DNA of 44,331 bases from contig CAUJIH010000081.1 in NCBI GenBank assembly GCA_963205275.1, positions 1-44,331 on the forward strand, given 5' to 3'. A program made the translations under genes and the position numbers. This document shows, one piece after another, positions 35,152-43,764 of this stretch (position 1 is the stretch's first letter; each line of letters opens with the position of its first letter). The notes beneath the pieces were generated by a model. It had not been told where the DNA came from. It did not search any database and saw only the letters and a list, made by a program, of their open reading frames with translations. This DNA comes from Verrucomicrobiota bacterium. Lineage in GTDB: Bacteria > Verrucomicrobiota > Verrucomicrobiia > Verrucomicrobiales > DEV007.

Positions 35152-38100
35152 ATGACAATCCTCCGGCTCTCTTCTCTGGTGATCCTGCTAATCGTCGCAG
35201 CGATCCAGCCACTCAACGCTCGGGCAGAAGAGACTGTCGGCACCCGCCCCTACGAAATGATCTGGGCCAATCGCACTCAGGATTTGTACCCACCTCTCAT
35301 CGATTTCGAGAATGTGGACGGCTGGGAGGTCGAGTCCGAGCATGCCACATCTGATTTCGACAGTACCCGCGAGCTGCAATTGTGGGGCGAACATGTCGGC
35401 AAGCTGAGCTATCGAGCCGACTCCGCAGCGTCGGGCAGCATCCGGCTGAAGCCCGCTCGCCCCATCCCGCTTACGCAGCCCTGGGATACCGTATCATTCT
35501 GGGTCTGGGCGAATACCCTGCCCAGCTCGCCCGAAGCAAAATTCACCCCCGCTCTGAGCGCGATTTTCCAAAATGAGCAGGGAATGGAGGTGGAGATCGC
35601 TCTGGGACGATTACTTTGGAAGGAATGGTTCGTACTCTATCACGTTCTAACTCCCGAGGAAAAAGCGCAACTCACAGGGAAATGCGCCTTCAATGGATTC
35701 CGCTTCACCAACATCCGCAATCAGGACGAAAAAATCCTCTATTTCGACAACTTCGCCGTGTTGATGGATAAAACCGATCCACTCTGGATTCCGCCCCGCC
35801 CGCAGCGCGGCATTCCCATGCTGGATGACAGTCAGACGGGCTTCAACACTGGATCGGGCAAGCTACCCTTCCCCACCCGGTCAGAAACCATCCTGCCGAC
35901 GAATCTGGCGAAATCCTCGCGCTCGACGATTCGTCAGGAAAACGGTGATTTTCTTTTCGAGTATCAGGGAGAGGACGGATCGCTCACCTATCGTCTCCGG
36001 CCAAAGCAAGGCACCTGGAGCGATATCCAGGCTCGTTGGGACGATCAAGATTGGTTTCTTCCTCTCGCAGATGGCGGTGTTCGGCTGTGGAATGGCCAGG
36101 CTGCATTGCCCCCCGAGAAGCTGGAGCATCAGGCAACGAAACTCGAAGGCGATGAGGTGCGATCTTCTTGGATCGTATCCGTCGGGAAAGTCACTCAGTC
36201 AGTCACTTACGTCTATCGTCTCTGGGGAAAATCGCTCGTGATCGATACGCTCTCAAAAGGCGGGAATGTCTCAGAGGTGGTGTATGGCGGAGCACGCGGG
36301 GTTCACGATTCGCGCATGGTATGGAATCCCTTCATGCGATGTGATTCGCTCGAGAACCGCCCTGGCGTGCTCATCCTGGGCCGGGCTGATTCGCCTCTCT
36401 TTCTGGCAGGAAACACCGACTGGTATTTGTCGAACGCCTCGGAAATGTTCGGTCGCCGCACCGTGGAGGACGGGCAAGTGTTTTATCAGGGCGGCACGCG
36501 CTACCTGCCCAAAACCGATGGACGCCGCAATGATTGCTACGAGAGATTTTTCCTCACCATCGCCCCGCAATTCGAGGAAGTGCTGCCGAACATTCCCAAT
36601 CCCAAATCTCCATGGAAAAATGAAACGGCCACGCGGGTCTGGATGGCCCACGGAGCGAGTCCTGACCGGCAGAGGGACAAGGACTACTTCGCCCGTGTGC
36701 ATCGTTACGGGATCCGCGATCTTGTAATCACGGATCATGAAACCATGTGGCGAGATAATCAGGAGAGCTTCACCTTCCGCACGAAAACTGCTCCGGGAAA
36801 GGGAGGCGATCCTTCACAGGAGGCTTACACCCGCTTTATCCGGGATCAACTCGGCTATCTCTACGGCCCCTATAACAACTTTACCGACTTCGCTCCGGTG
36901 AATGAATACTGGTCGCCGGATCTCATTTCCCGCACATCTTCCAACCAGCTCGGCACGGCCTGGTATCGCTGCTATGCTCCCAAGCCTGCGCTGGCCGTTG
37001 ACTTCGCCGAGAAGCTTCCGCCGCTGATTCAGAAGAAATTTCACTTCGGTACGGCCTACTGTGACGTGCATACCGCAGTATCTCCCTGGAGCCGGACGGA
37101 CTACGATGCCCGCGTCCCCGGTGCGGGCACTTTTGCTGCGACCTTTTACGCCTACGGTGAAATCATGCTCCTGCAGAAGCAGGCTTGGCAGGGACCGGTC
37201 TACTCCGAAGGTCGCCATCAGTGGCTATACTCCGGTCTTACAGACGGCAACTACGGACAGGACCCTGACGCCGAACTCTTCCGCAATCCCTGGCTCGTGG
37301 ACTTCAATCTGCGAAAAGTTCAACCCTTGAACAACAATTTCGGCATGGGCAATCCCGGCATGTTCTGGGGGCGCGAGCAAGTGCCGCAGGATCCTAATGA
37401 CTACGATCCCTTTTTCGCCGCTGAGATTGCCTTTGGACACACTGGTTTCTTTCTGTCGATGGGGGCTGATCCCACGCTCGCCCTGCGCAGCTATTACATG
37501 CCCCTGAAGCTGCACTCGCGCTATGCTCGATCCGAGGTCAAGACCATCCGCTACGCCGATGATCGCGGGAATCTGCTCGACACATCACAGGCCGTGGCCA
37601 GCGGAGCCTATCGCAACTCGCAGATCGTCACCGAATATCAGGATGGGACAGTCACCATCGTGAATGGAAGCAGTGCGAAAGACATGCGAGTCTCGGTAGG
37701 CGAACGCGAAGTTCAGCTTCCCCCCTATGGTTACGCTGGATGGAGTCAGGACCGTCAGGTCGATGTGTATTCCGGTCGGGTGGATGAGCATCGCATCGAC
37801 TACTCAGAAAGTGCTGCTTATCTCTTCATAGACGGGAGGGGAAAATTCACACGATGGAGAAAGTCCGCTGCCGATGGCCCGGCGATCTGTCGCATTGTCA
37901 GCCCTACGGAGTTCGAAATCATCCCGGTCAGAGGGGCTGACTGTGGCTTCGCGTTCACTGCTGATTCTGTCGAGGCAGTGAAGGAATCGGGCGAAGTGAT
38001 CGGCGCAGCGCAGACGAGGAACTCACGAGGATTGACATACATCCTGCCTGTGGAGGGCGCTTTCAGCTATCGGGTAAAAGGTCGTTTGAGCGCTCCTCAG

Positions 38101-39510
38101 AGCGCTCTCGCCTGTGATTTGTTTTCCGTCACTCCGGGACAGGAACTCGCCATCCAGGGCAGTAAAAACCCTCGGATCGCGATTCCTAAGGATGCCGCAC
38201 TGGGCACTCACTACTGGCACGAAGCCGAGCCAGGCCAATGGATCGACTTTCTCATCAGCAAGCCCATCGAAAGCCGTCTGACGCTTGCCCAAGATCAGCT
38301 TCAGATCGCTCTGACGAGCCATCTCCCCACATCCACGACAATCGAAGCGCACTGGGAAGGTCAGTCGAAGAAGCTCGCGATGGAGCCGCATACTCGCGGA
38401 GTGATCGCATTCCCACTGCCCGATTCAGCGCGACAGGACGCCCATTTGATTGAGATAAAAGTTGTCACATCACAGGGATCAGAGACCCTGCAGGCCGTTC
38501 TGTCCGCCGAGGAACGGGATGTTCCGTCCTCCATCGAGCTTCCCACTTATTGGAAAGGCGGCCTTCACTCACAAGGAAAAGACGACTTTCACATCGATCC
38601 CAATACCGGAGCTTCAGTCGCCCGACAGAACAACATCATCTGCGGCGGAGTCAATAAAGCGGGAGTCACCATGCATCCGCCTTATAAAAACGGAGTCTCT
38701 GGCAGTGTATTTCTGGAATACGATAGCTTCCGCGTGCCGGATCAACCTACCGTTTTTCGTGCCCAGGTAGGCAAGCGCGACGGCTCGGACCCAGGGGACG
38801 GGATAGACTACCGAATTGAAGTCAGCGACGGAGCCGAGGCACGCATTGCGACAGAGTTGCATGTCATCCGTCACGGGTGGCACGAGATCAGTGCCGACCT
38901 TTCACCGTGGGCTGAAAAAACGGTCAAAACTCGCCTGATTGCCGATCCCGGATCAGCCGGGAATACTTCTGGAGATTGGGCTGCTTGGGCGGATATGGGA
39001 CTTTTCCAGGCGTCGAAAGCTTGGCACTATGAACTCAGCGATGACGTCGCTCCCTACCTGCGCGAACCCGGGCCTCATCCCGCCGACGAAGCAGCCCTCC
39101 GCGAGCTGCGTTCCGCCAAACGGGCCTGGCTGCACTATCAGGGGCTGGGCCTGAGCGGAGGCACAGGACAATACGGATCCGAGGCCGTCCTCAATGGAAT
39201 CACCGTAGGCCCCATGGCCCCTGCTGGAGGCAAGGAAACGCTGGGTGAATGGGCCGACGCCAAAGTCCTATTGACTCCTGAAGCGATCTCCCGCCTGAAA
39301 CCCAGCAGAAATCAATTCGAGCTTCACAACCCCGGTCAGGACTCCTTCGCGCTTCGCCGAATCTGGATCGAACTCGAGATGCCTGACGGTCAAAGCATCT
39401 CCTCCCGGATCACCACTTCCGCCTGGACTCAGCCTCAAAACTGGGCCTACGGGAGCGGAATCAAAGTGCCCTTTGAGGAAAACATTCGCATTCTGATCGA
39501 TTTTCAGTGA
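35152..39510 (+). CDS. Giant secreted putative glycosidase, second copy of the class
   Basis: The 1452-residue product has a signal peptide (about 1-25, ending ARA). Layout: a jelly-roll (about 50-205, IDFENVDGWEVESE to YFDNFAVLMD), a beta domain (about 250-470), a barrel-like region (about 490-830) with YGIRDLVITDHETMW, NNFTDFAPVNEYWSPD, FGTAYCDVHTAVSPW, GPVYSEGRHQWLYSG and DFNLRKVQPLNNNFGMGNP. C-terminal beta domains follow, including the MHPPYKNGVSG module (about 1150-1290). The region round YCDVHTA and YSEGRHQW is a likely active-site face, but catalytic residues are not assignable by eye. It resembles the 2330-6079 protein in its barrel type and shares the HPPY module. A role in extracellular polysaccharide breakdown is inference. 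Confidence 0.7.
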   Translation: MTILRLSSLVILLIVAAIQPLNARAEETVGTRPYEMIWANRTQDLYPPLIDFENVDGWEVESEHATSDFDSTRELQLWGEHVGKLSYRADSAASGSIRLKPARPIPLTQPWDTVSFWVWANTLPSSPEAKFTPALSAIFQNEQGMEVEIALGRLLWKEWFVLYHVLTPEEKAQLTGKCAFNGFRFTNIRNQDEKILYFDNFAVLMDKTDPLWIPPRPQRGIPMLDDSQTGFNTGSGKLPFPTRSETILPTNLAKSSRSTIRQENGDFLFEYQGEDGSLTYRLRPKQGTWSDIQARWDDQDWFLPLADGGVRLWNGQAALPPEKLEHQATKLEGDEVRSSWIVSVGKVTQSVTYVYRLWGKSLVIDTLSKGGNVSEVVYGGARGVHDSRMVWNPFMRCDSLENRPGVLILGRADSPLFLAGNTDWYLSNASEMFGRRTVEDGQVFYQGGTRYLPKTDGRRNDCYERFFLTIAPQFEEVLPNIPNPKSPWKNETATRVWMAHGASPDRQRDKDYFARVHRYGIRDLVITDHETMWRDNQESFTFRTKTAPGKGGDPSQEAYTRFIRDQLGYLYGPYNNFTDFAPVNEYWSPDLISRTSSNQLGTAWYRCYAPKPALAVDFAEKLPPLIQKKFHFGTAYCDVHTAVSPWSRTDYDARVPGAGTFAATFYAYGEIMLLQKQAWQGPVYSEGRHQWLYSGLTDGNYGQDPDAELFRNPWLVDFNLRKVQPLNNNFGMGNPGMFWGREQVPQDPNDYDPFFAAEIAFGHTGFFLSMGADPTLALRSYYMPLKLHSRYARSEVKTIRYADDRGNLLDTSQAVASGAYRNSQIVTEYQDGTVTIVNGSSAKDMRVSVGEREVQLPPYGYAGWSQDRQVDVYSGRVDEHRIDYSESAAYLFIDGRGKFTRWRKSAADGPAICRIVSPTEFEIIPVRGADCGFAFTADSVEAVKESGEVIGAAQTRNSRGLTYILPVEGAFSYRVKGRLSAPQSALACDLFSVTPGQELAIQGSKNPRIAIPKDAALGTHYWHEAEPGQWIDFLISKPIESRLTLAQDQLQIALTSHLPTSTTIEAHWEGQSKKLAMEPHTRGVIAFPLPDSARQDAHLIEIKVVTSQGSETLQAVLSAEERDVPSSIELPTYWKGGLHSQGKDDFHIDPNTGASVARQNNIICGGVNKAGVTMHPPYKNGVSGSVFLEYDSFRVPDQPTVFRAQVGKRDGSDPGDGIDYRIEVSDGAEARIATELHVIRHGWHEISADLSPWAEKTVKTRLIADPGSAGNTSGDWAAWADMGLFQASKAWHYELSDDVAPYLREPGPHPADEAALRELRSAKRAWLHYQGLGLSGGTGQYGSEAVLNGITVGPMAPAGGKETLGEWADAKVLLTPEAISRLKPSRNQFELHNPGQDSFALRRIWIELEMPDGQSISSRITTSAWTQPQNWAYGSGIKVPFEENIRILIDFQ

Positions 39511-39657
39511 GAAACACTGTTTCAGATATCGAAGGAAACGACATACAGAATCCCTTGAGATTGTTCCAATAGAGGAATTGTCTTTCTTTTTTATCGAAGC
39601 GAGATACCATCTTCGTTCGATCTAGCTCTGGTGAGCATTTAGAAACTTCCTGATCTC

Positions 39658-40125
39658 ATGAAAATCACCTCTTTACTTTTGTTGATCCCCGCAGTTTGCT
39701 TTTTGGTTTCCTGCGAGAAACATGCCACCGAGCACTCTCATGGCGAAGGTCATTCACATTCAGAGGCTCATGCGCACGCCGATCATGCCGAGGGTGCGTC
39801 CGCAAGCAAGCCCGATGGGGAAAAGTGGCCTGTGAATCCAGAGATGAAACCCTTTGTAGCGCAGGGGCAAAAGCTAGTCCAAGAATTCGTGGCGAAAGGA
39901 GATTCTGATTTCCTCGGCCTTTCGGCAGCACTGAAGGAACAGAACCAGGGGCTTATCAAAAGTTGCACAATGAGCGGTCCTGCGCACGACGCTCTTCATG
40001 ACTGGCTAGTCCCTCAAATGGAGCGCGTGACGGCACTCGCACAGACTCGGAATTCGGACGAGGCCGCGAAGATCGTCTCCGCACTGAATCAGGCGTATTC
40101 CGACTACGGACAGCACTTCGAATAG
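39658..40125 (+). CDS. His-rich lipoprotein, possible metal binder
   Basis: The 155-residue product has a lipoprotein signal with lipobox LVSC, so Cys19 would be lipidated. Directly after it comes a His/Glu/Ala stretch (HATEHSHGEGHSHSEAHAHA, about 22-41) typical of zinc or copper binding. The folded part has helices and the conserved stretch SCTMSGPAHDALHDWLVPQMERV (about 101-123), which I have seen in similar small lipoproteins of these phyla but cannot name. The gene is isolated: 147 bp after the giant hydrolase gene and 261 bp before the helicase. A metal-trapping role is inference. Confidence 0.72.
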   Translation: MKITSLLLLIPAVCFLVSCEKHATEHSHGEGHSHSEAHAHADHAEGASASKPDGEKWPVNPEMKPFVAQGQKLVQEFVAKGDSDFLGLSAALKEQNQGLIKSCTMSGPAHDALHDWLVPQMERVTALAQTRNSDEAAKIVSALNQAYSDYGQHFE

Positions 40126-40193
40126 GCAGATCATACCTTGAACTGGATCATCGCATTCGTCCAGCTTTGCACTGTCTTGGGCTAGCATAGTGC

Positions 40194-40310
40194 GCCTCTT
40201 TGAGGCTGGGAATGCGGGAAGAGTAGCACAGACAATCCTGTCTGTGTAAGTCATCCCTGGGACCGCTGACGTCCTCGTCGGCAGCCCTAATTACTGCTGG
40301 CGTCTGCCAG
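40194..40310. repeat. Cluster of short palindromes
   Basis: In 117 bp before the helicase gene there are four compact hairpins: gcctc/gaggc (40194-40206), cacagaca/tgtctgtg (40227-40246), gctgacg/cgtcggc with one G-T pair (40265-40282), and ctggc/gccag (40297-40310). None is followed by a T tract. Their density and the rare-looking sequence suggest intergenic repeat debris, not terminators. The rest of the 261-bp gap holds nothing recognisable apart from the gene's own start region. Confidence 0.6.
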
Positions 40311-40386
40311 GAAGAAATTTCTGAATGGGAAAATTCGCGCGGGCGGGCTATCATCGCTTTCTTTCGGCTACCAAGATAGATGAGCC

Positions 40387-43300
40387 ATGCCACGTATTTT
40401 CGACAATATCGAGTTACCCCTCCTCCCCGCACTTCAGAAGTCGCTTGATGTCGCCGAGCGCATTGATTGCTGTGTCGGTTATTTCAATCTGCGCGGTTGG
40501 AGCCATCTTTCTGATCGCGTTGATCAGTTGCCGGGAGGATGCCGATTGCTGGTTGGCATGCACGTCACCCCGCGTGAGGAGTTGCGTCAGGCCTTGCGTT
40601 CCCCTTATGGCGAAACTTCGCTCGATCATCAGACCGCACTGCGCGAAAAGCGCCGACTTGCGGAGGATTTTCGCCAGCAACTGACCCTCGGCGCACCCAG
40701 TAATGCCGACGAGGCCACCCTGCGCCAGCTCGCGGCACAAATCCGCGCCGACAAACTCGTCGTCAAGGTTCATCTGCGCCATCCTCTGCACGCCAAGCTC
40801 TATTTGCTGTATCGGGAGGACGTGAACAACCCCACCACCGCCTTCCTCGGCAGTTCCAATCTCACTTTTTCGGGCCTCAAGGGACAGGGCGAACTCAATG
40901 TGGACGTGCTGGAGCACGATGCCTGCAACAAGCTCACCCAGTGGTTCGAGGATCGCTGGGCTGATCGCTGGTGCCTAGACATTTCCAAAGAACTGGCCGA
41001 CATCATTGACGAAAGCTGGGCGGGCGAGCGCCTGCTGCCGCCCTATCACGTTTATCTCAAGATGGCCTACCATCTCGCGCAAGAAGCGCGAGCCGGACTT
41101 TCCGAATTTCGTATCCCCGCCGTATTCGGTGACACGCTCTTCGATTTCCAGATCGCGGCGGTCAAAATCGCGGCACACCACCTCAACAAACGCGGCGGCG
41201 TCATCATAGGCGACGTGGTGGGACTCGGAAAATCCATGATGGCCACCGCCCTCGCCAAAATCTTCGAGGACGACTACCACACCGAGACTCTCATCCTCTG
41301 TCCCAAGAACCTCATGCCCATGTGGGAGGACTACGCCCACCGCTACCGCCTGCACGCGAAAATTCTGCCGCTGTCCCGGGTCATCAACGAACTGCCGGAA
41401 AAAACCCGCCGCTATCGCTTGGTGCTCATTGATGAATCGCACAACCTCCGCAACAAGGAAGGCAAGCGCTGGCGCGTCATCCGCGATTACATTGAACGCA
41501 ACGACAGCCTCGCCGTCCTGCTCTCGGCCACGCCCTACAACAAGACCTACCTCGACCTCTCCGCACAGCTCGGCCTGTTCCTGAACGAAGACACCGACAT
41601 CGGCATCCGCCCGGAACAACTGCTGTCCCAGCTCGGCGGCGAACACGAGTTCATCCGCCGCCACCAGTGCGGCGTCCGCACTCTCGCAGCCTTCGAGAAA
41701 AGCGAAATCCCCGACGATTGGCGCGAACTCATGCGCCTTTACATGGTGCGCCGCACGCGCGGCTTCATCATGCAACATTACACCAAGGACGACGGCGACG
41801 GCAAAAAATACCTCCTCTTCGCCGACGGCAGAAAGTCCTACTTCCCGAAACGCCTGCCCAGAAATCTCACGTTCCCGATTGACGAAAACAACCCTGCCGA
41901 CCCTTACGCCCGTTTCTATGGCAATGCCGTCGTCAATGCAGTCAACGCTCTCATCCTCCCCCGCTACGGTCTCGGGAATTACATCGCGCCACGGCCTAAG
42001 TCGCCACCCTCACCGCAGCAGGCGAAGATCATCGACGGCCTCTCACGCGCGGGCACGCGGCTCATGGGATTTTGCCGCACCAATCTCTTCAAGCGCCTCG
42101 AAAGTGCCGGTCCGGCCTTCATCCTCTCCATCGAGCGGCACATTCTCCGAAACTTCATCCTCCTGCACGCCATTGAGCAGGGACTGGACATTCCCATTGG
42201 CACGCAGGAGGCGGAACTGCTCGACACCCGCCATTGCGACGAAGATCTCGATGGTCTGCTGGCGGATGCGGATGGTGAGGAGGAGAAAGACGCCACCCTC
42301 AGCAATAGCCTCCGCACCGAGACCGATTACCGCACCCGTGCTGCCGAGATTTACAGGGTTTACAGCAGCACGTTCAGAACTCGTTTCAAGTGGCTGTCGC
42401 CCGGCCTGTTCATCAAAGATCTCGCCAAAGATTTGCTCGGCGATGCCCGCTCCCTCCTCGACGTGCTGAAAACCTGCGGCGAATGGAATCCGCAGGACGA
42501 CAACAAACTCGCCGCCCTCATTGAACTCATCAGCGAGAAGCACCCGCGAGACAAGATTCTCATCTTCACCCAATTCGCCGATACCGCCCGTTATCTCAAC
42601 ACCCAGCTCGCCGCGCACGGCATCACACACGCCGCTGAAGCCACCGGCCAGAGCACCGACCCCACGGCGCTGGCTTGGCGCTTCTCGCCCGACTCGAACG
42701 GCAAGCGGCAGCACATTACCAAGGCTGACGAACTCCGCGTCCTCATCGCCACCGATGTCCTCTCCGAGGGGCAAAACCTCCAGGACGCCCATGTCATCGT
42801 CAATTACGACCTGCCCTGGGCCATCATCCGGCTCATCCAGCGCGCGGGCCGTGTGGATCGCATCGGCCAGCAGGCCGACACCATTCTGGCCTACTCCTTT
42901 GTTCCCGCCGATGGCGTGGAGCGGCTCATCCGCCTGCGTGCCCGCGTGCGGCAGCGTCTGATCGAGAACAGGGAAGTCGTCGGCTCCGACGAAGTTTTCT
43001 TCGATGACGCCGAGGACAAAAGGAATGAAACCCTCATCCGCGACCTCTACACAGAGAAAAACGGAATCCTTGATGACGACGACACCGAAGTGGACTTGGC
43101 TTCCTACGCCTATCAAATCTGGAAAAATGCTATCGACGCCGACTCCTCCCTCATCGCCAAAATCGAAAATCTCCCCAATGTCGTTTATGCGACGAAAGCA
43201 CATGAAGCCACGGCGACAGCCCCCAAGGGTGCTCTCGTCTATCTTCGCACCGCACAGGGCAACGACGCTCTGGCATGGATAGGGCAGGACGGGCAGCCCG

Positions 43301-43761
43301 TCACTCAATCCCAGTTCACCATCCTCAAAGCCGCCGCCTGCTCCGCCGACACACCTGCCCTGCCCCGCACGGATGATCACCATGCTCTCGTGCAACAAGG
43401 CATGGCGTACATCGCCGAGGAGGAAAAATCTTCCGGCGGTGCGCTGGGCCGTCCTTCCGGTGCACGCTTCAAAACCTATGAGCGCCTCAAACGCTGGCGC
43501 GAAAGGCAAGGCGACGCACGAGATTTGTTTATCAACGAGGAATACATCCGCCGCCTCGACAAGACATTGGAGGAAATCTACCGCCACCCTCTCCAGCAGT
43601 CCGCCACCGACACCCTGAACCGCCAGCTCAAGGCGGGCATCGGGGGTCAGGACTTGATCGAACTCGTGTTCTCCCTGCGCGAGGATGGGCGACTTTGTCT
43701 CGTGGAAGAGGAGGAACAAAACCGCGAACCGCGTCTCATCTGCTCGCTGGGATTATCATGA
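40387..43761 (+). CDS. PLD-nuclease / SNF2-helicase fusion, defence-type
   Basis: The 1124-residue product opens with a phospholipase D-type nuclease domain (1-200): His135-Ala-Lys137 in LHAKLYLL and a FLGSSNLTFSG loop (about 154-164). An SNF2/SF2 helicase follows: Walker A-like GDVVGLGKS with Gly279-Lys282, DESH at 349-352, LLSATPYNK (about 379), then KILIFTQFADTARYLN, DVLSEGQNLQD, and motif VI QRAGRVDRIGQ at 818-828. The region after 850 is helical with no clear domain. It has the architecture of PLD-helicase proteins found with restriction-modification genes (often with a DUF4391 protein and a methyltransferase), but no such partner is in the window. Codons ending in C are strongly preferred (GCC, ATC, CTC) relative to nearby core genes, which may point to transfer. 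Its stop sits in an ATGA followed directly by repeat DNA. Confidence 0.85.
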   Translation: MPRIFDNIELPLLPALQKSLDVAERIDCCVGYFNLRGWSHLSDRVDQLPGGCRLLVGMHVTPREELRQALRSPYGETSLDHQTALREKRRLAEDFRQQLTLGAPSNADEATLRQLAAQIRADKLVVKVHLRHPLHAKLYLLYREDVNNPTTAFLGSSNLTFSGLKGQGELNVDVLEHDACNKLTQWFEDRWADRWCLDISKELADIIDESWAGERLLPPYHVYLKMAYHLAQEARAGLSEFRIPAVFGDTLFDFQIAAVKIAAHHLNKRGGVIIGDVVGLGKSMMATALAKIFEDDYHTETLILCPKNLMPMWEDYAHRYRLHAKILPLSRVINELPEKTRRYRLVLIDESHNLRNKEGKRWRVIRDYIERNDSLAVLLSATPYNKTYLDLSAQLGLFLNEDTDIGIRPEQLLSQLGGEHEFIRRHQCGVRTLAAFEKSEIPDDWRELMRLYMVRRTRGFIMQHYTKDDGDGKKYLLFADGRKSYFPKRLPRNLTFPIDENNPADPYARFYGNAVVNAVNALILPRYGLGNYIAPRPKSPPSPQQAKIIDGLSRAGTRLMGFCRTNLFKRLESAGPAFILSIERHILRNFILLHAIEQGLDIPIGTQEAELLDTRHCDEDLDGLLADADGEEEKDATLSNSLRTETDYRTRAAEIYRVYSSTFRTRFKWLSPGLFIKDLAKDLLGDARSLLDVLKTCGEWNPQDDNKLAALIELISEKHPRDKILIFTQFADTARYLNTQLAAHGITHAAEATGQSTDPTALAWRFSPDSNGKRQHITKADELRVLIATDVLSEGQNLQDAHVIVNYDLPWAIIRLIQRAGRVDRIGQQADTILAYSFVPADGVERLIRLRARVRQRLIENREVVGSDEVFFDDAEDKRNETLIRDLYTEKNGILDDDDTEVDLASYAYQIWKNAIDADSSLIAKIENLPNVVYATKAHEATATAPKGALVYLRTAQGNDALAWIGQDGQPVTQSQFTILKAAACSADTPALPRTDDHHALVQQGMAYIAEEEKSSGGALGRPSGARFKTYERLKRWRERQGDARDLFINEEYIRRLDKTLEEIYRHPLQQSATDTLNRQLKAGIGGQDLIELVFSLREDGRLCLVEEEEQNREPRLICSLGLS

Positions 43762-43764
43762 AGC

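Noticed and set aside
40975..41778. Antisense frame of 267 codons within the helicase gene
   Set aside because: It lies wholly inside the helicase coding sequence, and its translation resembles no family.
42043..43719. Long antisense open frame of 558 codons inside the helicase gene
   Set aside because: The plus strand carries an unbroken set of helicase motifs and a domain order that fits the family; the antisense frame is a side effect of strongly C-ending codons.
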